From Sophora flavescens (taxonomy: Eukaryota; Streptophyta; Magnoliopsida; Fabales; Fabaceae): a stretch of 64,000 bases of DNA. Both the position numbers and the translations under genes were made by a program. Every line of letters starts with the position of its first letter. Position 1 is the first letter of the stretch. The notes beneath the pieces were generated by a model, which worked only from the letters and a program-made list of their open reading frames with translations, was not told the DNA's origin and searched no databases. The stretch lies in NCBI GenBank assembly GCA_030762895.1, contig CM061064.1, forward strand, positions 136,631,847 to 136,695,846, written 5' to 3'. This document shows, piece by piece, positions 58,240 to 64,000 of this stretch.

Positions 58240-58620
58240 CACTACAAGAAATTACGTGATTAGCTGCGACAAATTTAATAGTTAATTTGTAACTAATTTC
58301 TAGTAAATAAATTTAGCTATAGATTAGTTACAACATTACTACAAAAACAATGGTAGCATAAATTGAGCGGCAAATTAGATTGGAAATTATTCCTAGCTAA
58401 TTCGTGATTAATGTTAAAAATTTCTAGCTATTTTTTAACTAATCCTTTGTAATAAATTGTTCAAAATTGTTTTTTCCTAAATCCATAACTAGGATATTAT
58501 CAACTTCGTAATAAATATATAACCAATATCTTAATACTTTCCTGACTAATTTATTACTAACTCATAAAGTATATCTACGAAATCTAAGTATACAAAGCAA
58601 AGAACAAAACATAGCGAACT
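58240..58620 (+). mobile_element. CACTA (En/Spm-type) transposon terminus
   Basis: CACTACAAGAAATTACGTGA at 58,240 is the classical CACTA end. Repeated subterminal words (TTAGCTGCGACAAAT, TTAGCTATAG, TTAGTTACAA, CTAGCTA, TAACTAAT) follow in both orientations. No TGTAGTG partner end or transposase was found in the window, so this is one end or a truncated copy. Confidence 0.65.
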
Positions 58621-59006
58621 CATCAAAGCAATTAAAGTTAGACCCTCAGTTGCTTCAACCATGAATCTGCCACGCTCAATAGTGAAACAAGCCTTCCGTG
58701 GTCCCTACCAAAATTGCTTGAGACCCACACATTCCCTAGCATCATGTACGTGGCCAAACCAAATGGTGCCAGGGACATGCCTTCACCCTCCTTTCTCTTC
58801 ACGTGGGCCCCTTAGTATCATCATCAATGTCTATATCTAGTACCAATGTAACCAAAAGTTTCACTCAATGCATATCCTTAAAAAAAAAAAAATTACAGTT
58901 TCGTTCAATACTTTTTTCACTTTCTCGGACCAGAAATGCAAAAGGTGAAAAGGCAAAGTAATTGTACATAATTATAGGAATGAAACATGGATAAGGAATA
59001 ATACCT
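58621..59006. other. Non-coding, unidentified
   Basis: Contains a less AT-rich segment (58,640-58,820) with no recognisable product in any frame. It could be CACTA interior or flank of copia F. Confidence 0.3.
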
Positions 59007-59440
59007 TGGAATGAAGATGAAAGTGTGTGGTAAGTGTTATGCAGAGATAAGAAGACAATGCATAGAGAAGCACACAGAAAAACACATATTACTCACACAC
59101 ACACAAGAACACAACAATTTACGTGGGTGGTTCACCAACTTGGCTACATCCATCCACGGGTAGAAGGAGAAAATTGATTCACTATGATCTTGAGATTTAC
59201 AGAATGAACAAGTGATTGTCACTACTCAGCTAGCATACTTCCTATATCTATCTCAGGAATTCCCCTTTTTATTTATAGGAACCCTGATGCACTAAAAATA
59301 AGTATATGCGAAACTGAGTTAGTTACATACTTGCCATAACTACCATAACAGAAAATGGTTTAACAGAATACAAGACCAAAATTGAAAATTTCTTCCTGTA
59401 CTAAACTTTTAGACTAAGAGAGCTCAAGCCAATTTCTACA
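59007..59440 (-). repeat. Element F 3' LTR (outer edge uncertain)
   Basis: The inner edge is clear: in minus orientation a polypurine tract CCAAGGTGGAGAAC precedes TGTAGAAATTGG at 59,440. TATAAATA is on the minus strand at 59270-59277. The outer edge near 59,007 is a guess because the 5' LTR is not in the window. Confidence 0.55.
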
Positions 59441-59522
59441 GTTCTCCACCTTGGATTGAAGCTCCTCTTTACTGATGATGTCTAGTACAAGTGTCTCCTT
59501 TTATACTGCCATTTCACTGTTG

Positions 59523-61110
59523 TTATTTCCAGCAATCAACATTGAGCAAATCCAAACAACGCATGAACTTGCTCTTAGGAACAGGTTTTGTGAATATATC
59601 TGCAGGGTTATCTCTTATATCGATTTTCTGAATTTTGACCATTGTCTCTGTACGAATGAAATGATACCTAACATCTATATGTTTGGTTCTTTCATGGTGT
59701 ACCTGATCTTTGGCCAAACAGATTGCACTTAAGCTGTCACATAAAATGATAGCATGATCCTGAGGGAAGCCTAGGTCACTGATTAACCCTTTTAGCCATA
59801 TGCCTTCCTTTGCTGCCTCAGTTAAAGCCATATATTCAGATTCAGTTGTAGATAAAGCAATCTGAGGGTCAAGTGTAGCTTTCCAATAACTGAGAATTGC
59901 CAACTGTGAAAGCATACCCTGTTGTTGATCTTCTTGTGTCCAGATCTGCATAATAGTTTGCATCCGAATAACCAGAAAGAAAACTACTTGAATTTCCTCC
60001 ATATATGAGACCTATATCAGCTGTTCCTTTCAGATATCTGAAAATGCGTTTTACAGCTTGCCAATGCTCCTTCCCCGGTTGGCTCATATACCTGCTCACC
60101 ACACTAACTGCTTGTGCTAAGTCTGGCCTTGTGCATACCATAGCATACATGAGGCTTCCAACTGCACTTGCATAGGGAACTCTTGTCATATGTTCCTTTT
60201 CTAATTCAGATTGAGTTGAATGATCTTTAGAGATTCGGATGCTAGTTGTCAGTGGTGTGGATACAGGTTTTGTTGTTATCATACCAAACTTGCTTAGAAT
60301 CTTATGAATGTAATCCTTTTGACACAAGAAAAGCTTCTTCTGATTTCTGTCCCTGTAGATCTCCATGCCTAAGATCTTTGCAGCAGCTCCCATGTCTTTC
60401 ATTTCAAACTCAGAACTGAGGAGAGACTTTAGCTTGAGGATTTCTGTTTTATTCTTGGATGCTATAAGCATATCATCCACATAAAGCAGTAGATAGATAT
60501 AGGAGTTGTCCTCCACCTTGCTATGATAAACACAAGAATCGTAAGGGCTCCTATTGTATCCATGAGAGATCATGAATTGATCAAATCTCTTATACCATTG
60601 CCTAGGAGATTGTTTCAATCCATAGAGAGATCTCTTCAATTTGCAGACTAGTTCTTCCTTCCCTTGTACCTCAAATCCTTCTGGTTGTTTCATGAAAATG
60701 TCTTCTTCCAATTCTCCATGTAAGAAGGCTGTTTTACATCAAGTTGTTCTAATTCCATATCTATATTTGCAACAAGAGCTAGGAGAACTCTAATTGAGGT
60801 GTGTCTAACTACTGGAGAAAAAATCTCATTGTAGTCAACACCTTCCTTTTGACTGAAACCTTTAGCCACAAGTCTTGCTTTGTATCTAATGGCCTCATCT
60901 GATGAAAGTCCAGGTTTCTTCTTGAATATCCATTTACATCCAACCACTCTTCTATTTTCTGGTAGTTTGACCAAATGCCATGTATGATTCTTCTGTAGAG
61001 ATTCCATCTCTTCATGCATAGCAGTGAACCACCGAGTTGATTCTGAACTAGAAATAGCTTGCTGATAGGTGCTTGGCTCCTGTATGTCGATATCTTCAGC
61101 TACTTGCAAG
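59523..61110 (-). pseudogene. Element F: Tork-like Ty1/copia RT-RNase H, two frameshifts
   Basis: The minus strand encodes RVT_2 reverse transcriptase from QEPSTYQQAISSSES (about 61,090): WHLVKLPENRRVVGCKWIFK, ARLVAKGFSQKEGVDYNE, LYGLKQSPRQWYKRF and the catalytic YVDDMLIAS. RNase H follows with DANYYADLDTRRSTTGYAF, LSTTESEYMALTEAAKEG and HIDVRYHFIR. A one-base loss at about 60,735 (after LDVK) and a shift at about 59,880 break the frame. The upstream part of Pol is missing; at about 61,110 the sequence passes into the LTR of element G. In the intact family the product copies RNA to DNA inside particles. Sequence features (KKPG, LQVAEDI context) suggest the Tork/Tnt1 lineage. Confidence 0.85.
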
Positions 61111-61202
61111 GAAATGAATGCTAAGTTAATTCCTAGGAACATAGTTAAGATCACACCGTCCACACCGTCCGCACCGTCCACACCGTCCAACTAATTCTAA
61201 CA
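61111..61202 (-). repeat. Element G 3' LTR remnant with 9-bp minisatellite
   Basis: In element orientation it starts TGTTAGAATTAGTTGG directly after the polypurine tract CTTGAGGGGGAG (61,203-61,214). It contains four units of CACCGTCC(A/G) at 61154-61189 (plus strand) and ends against element F. It is far shorter than a normal copia LTR, so truncated; the exact edge near 61,111 is uncertain. Confidence 0.65.
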
Positions 61203-61209
61203 CTCCCCC

Positions 61210-64000
61210 TCAAGCTGGAGCATACAAATCAAATGCTCCAAGCTTGGAACAAATATTCTGAATTCTCGGTCCTCTTAGAGATTTTGTAAAGACGTCTGCC
61301 AGTTGATCATTAGAGCTAACAGATTCTGTGACGACTTCTTTAGAAAGGACTTTTTCTCGGATAAAATGACAATCGATCTCAATATGTTTAGTTCTCTCAT
61401 GGAATACTGGATTGGAAGCTATATGGAGAGCTGCCTGGTTATCACAACATAACTTCATTTGTTGAGTATCTCCAAACTTTAATTCCTCAAGAAGTTGTTT
61501 AATCCAAATGAGCTCACACGTGGCTACAGCCATAGCTCTATATTCAGCCTCTGCACTAGACCTTGCAACAACATTTTGTTTCTTACTCTTCCACGAGACA
61601 AGATTTCCTCCAATAGACACACAATACCCTGAAGTGGAACGCCTATCAATGGGTGATCCTGCCCAATCTGCATCGCAACATCCAACTATTTGAGTGCTTC
61701 CTTTGTCTTCATAAAGTAGTCCTTGTCCTGGAGTCTTTTTAATGTATATCAGAATTCAAATTACTGCATCCCAGTGATCATTATGAGGAGACTGCATGAA
61801 TTGACTCACCACTCCCACTACAAAGGAAATATCTGAACTTGTAATAGTGAGATAGATGAGCTTCCCAACCAATCTCCGATACCTTTCAGGATCAGAATAA
61901 GGCTCCCCCTGGTTGGGTAACAATTTTTGATTCGGATCTATGGGACGATCAACTGGTCGACAATCTAACATACCAGTTTCTTTAAGTATGTCTAATGCAT
62001 ACTTCCTCTGTGAGATGATAATCCCATTCTTTGACTGAGCAACTTCAATTCCAAGAAAATATTTCAATTTCCCCAAGTCCTTGGTCTGAAAATGGCTACA
62101 TAAATGTTCCTTCACCGAGAAATTTTCTCCGATCATTTCCTGTGATGACTATATCATCTACATAGACCACCAAGTAAACGCATCTATTTGGAGAGGTATA
62201 GCAATAAAAGACTGAATGATCTGCTTCACTACGTTTCATTCCAAAAGCTTGAATAACTGAACTGAATTTTCCAAACCAAGCTCGTGGAGACTGTTTCAGC
62301 CCATAGAGAGATCGTCGTAGCTTGCAAACCAAACCGGACTCCCCCTGAGCAACAAATCCAGGAGGTTGCTCCATATAAATCTCCTCTTCTAACTCTCCAT
62401 GAAGAAATGCATTTTTAATATCCAACTGATATAATGGCCAACAACAGATGGCATGGCAAGAAATATTCGAACAGAAGTGATTTTGGCCACAGGGGAGAAA
62501 GTATCTCCATAATCAAGTCCATAAATCTGAGACTAACCTTTGGCTACAAGCCGGGCTTTGAGCCGATCGATCTGTCCATTGGCCCCAACTTTAATCGCAT
62601 ATACCCATCGACAGCCAACGGGTTTCTTTTCCGGAGGAAGAGGAGTCAAGTCCCAAGTACCATTATGCTCAAAAGCTTGCATTTCATCAATCATGGCTTG
62701 TCGCCATCCTGGATGATCAAGTGCCTCACAAACATTTTTAGGAATGGAAACGGAAGATATAGATGACACAAAAGAATAATAAGAAGGAGAGAGACGATGG
62801 TAACTTAAGAAGTTATAAATAGGATGAGGATTTTGAGTAGACCGAATACCTTTCCTAAGAGCGATGGGCAAGTCAAGGTTTCCTTCAGGTAGGTCCGTAG
62901 TAGGGTCATCTGCTGGAGTAGGACATGATTCAGCTGGTCTTTCAGTGCCTTCCAATTCTGTGTTAAGAACTCGTGGACGACGATGATATATGATGGGTGA
63001 CCTTTGAGATTGCTCGAGTGGGGGATCGTTAGGAATTTCTGTAGTCGAAATTGATTCCGACAAAGGAGAAGGTGATAGACCAAGATACGGAATCGGAAAG
63101 ACTTCTTGAATAGTCTGAGACTCAACTGTGGATGGTGAGAAGTAAAACTTTTCTTCGAAGAACGTTACATCTGCACACATGAAATAACGATTCTGCACAG
63201 GGGAGTAACACTTGTAACCCTTCTGTAACCTGGAATATCCCAAAAAGACACATTTGATGGCTCGTGCAGCAAGCTTATCAAGACCTGGAGACAAGTCATG
63301 AATAAAACAAGTGCATCCAAATATCCGTGGAGCGACATGAAATAATGGCTCTTTAGGGAATAAAACGGAATATGGTATTTTATGATCAAGAGAGGATGAA
63401 GGCATCCGATTAATTAAATAACATGCTGTCAAAACTGCATCACCCCAATGTCGGACAGGTACATTCGCATGGAGTAACAAGGTCCGAGCAGTTTCAACAA
63501 GATGTCTATTCTTCCTTTCAGCTATGCCATTCTGTTGAGGGGTATGAGGACAACTGGATTGATGGAGAATGCCCTGTGATGACAAAAAGGAAGAAAGAGC
63601 AGAAGAAAAGTATTCCTTTGCATTATCACTTCTAAGGATTTTGATTGTCTTACCAAATTGGGTTTTGACCTCATTAACGAAAGTGGTGAGAATAGACGAA
63701 AGTTCAGATCGTTCTTTCATTAAGAAAACCCAAGTGCACCGAGAGAACTCATCAATAAAGGTAACGAAATATCGGAAACCATTAGAAGACACACGACTCG
63801 GTCCCCATATATCTGAATGGATAACTGAAAAGGGAGAATCAACTCGGCTTTCAACTTTGCTGGGAAAGGAAGAGCGAACATGCTTGCCTAGTTGACACGA
63901 CTCACAGTTCAATGATGACATTTTTGCAAGATTCGGAACCATTTGCTTCAATTTTGACAAACTTGGATGGCCCAATCGTTCATGAAGAAGATTTGGAGGC
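61210..64000 (-). pseudogene. Element G: Ty1/copia Pol (integrase, RT, RNase H), broken; continues off window
   Basis: Minus strand, read from the window edge. GAG-pre-integrase remnant with CESCQLGKH; integrase core with HSDIWGP, LRSDNAKEY and QQNGIAERKNRHLVE (the DDE triad); linker; then RVT_2 with EMQAFEHNGTWDLTPLPPEK, LYGLKQSPRAWFGKF and VVYVDDIVITG; RNase H with DADWAGSPIDRRSTSGYC and ARSSAEAEYRAMAVATCELI. Breaks: a stop at about 62,533 after LVAKG, a frameshift at about 62,447, another near 62,110-62,130, and an in-frame stop at 61756-61758. The frame ends at YAPA next to the polypurine tract. The integrase part (63,975-62,533) is open throughout. Gag and the 5' LTR lie beyond 64,000. 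Confidence 0.88.

Noticed and set aside
60690..61190. Open frame starting MDGVDGADGVDGV fused to copia RT
   Set aside because: The Asp-Gly-Val repeat is only the 9-bp minisatellite of element G's LTR read into element F. It crosses a junction between two elements and is accidental.

Overview
This window looks like repeat-rich, gene-poor chromosome from a flowering plant. It is AT-rich, has no bacterial-type operons, and is dominated by LTR retrotransposons whose primer-binding sites match plant initiator-Met or Asp tRNAs. Sirevirus-type copia elements with an env-like ORF, Athila-like and chromovirus-like Ty3/gypsy elements, Tork-like copia, hAT, Mutator-like and CACTA termini and a Helitron end all point to a dicot. 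A legume is my best guess (inference). I see no clearly functional host gene. Host-derived pieces are a DExH-box RNA helicase fragment (721-930), duplicated TraB-like exons (52.8-54.7 kb) and a GC-rich 5'UTR-like block near 48.0-48.4 kb.

Layout. 1-4.4 kb: a possible hAT end, the helicase relic, and a complete 2.5 kb non-autonomous LTR element (K, 1286-3826, TSD GATAT) whose whole interior is one reading frame with three stops. 4.4-34.3 kb: a nested pile of LTR elements. The oldest is a sirevirus-like copia remnant H (gag and 5' LTR, 21.6-23.9 kb). Gypsy A was inserted in H (5' LTR 14529-21614, gag-protease-RT relic 12.5-14.3 kb). A 4.1 kb solo-LTR-like element S split A's LTR (TSD TTTGG). Gypsy B, reduced to two LTRs and 259 bp, sits in A's RT. 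Sirevirus E (gag and 5' LTR) sits in B's LTR. On the other side, gypsy LTR D was inserted in H's LTR, and an Athila-like gag-protease element C (25487-33048, TSD TATTT) was inserted in D.

34.4-41.8 kb: a hAT MITE, a copia remnant J, and the 3' half of another sirevirus (I) with its env-like ORF and 3' LTR. 42-58 kb: low-coding DNA with several non-autonomous DNA transposons (four with supported target duplications, two of these with an empty paralogous site), a Helitron 3' terminus, a Ty3 RNase H relic, a LINE fragment and a broken tandem duplication. 58.2-64 kb: a CACTA terminus, then two minus-strand copia pol genes (F, Tork-like; G, with integrase and RT running off the window), both broken.

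The least ordinary features are: (i) a repeated double-palindrome module (17 bp, 6 nt, 12 bp) in the LTRs and 3' untranslated region of element C; (ii) the uninterrupted-frame, RT-less element K with two stops in an identical 12-nt context; and (iii) an 83 bp sequence that starts exactly at the Helitron 3' junction and recurs 4.54 kb upstream.
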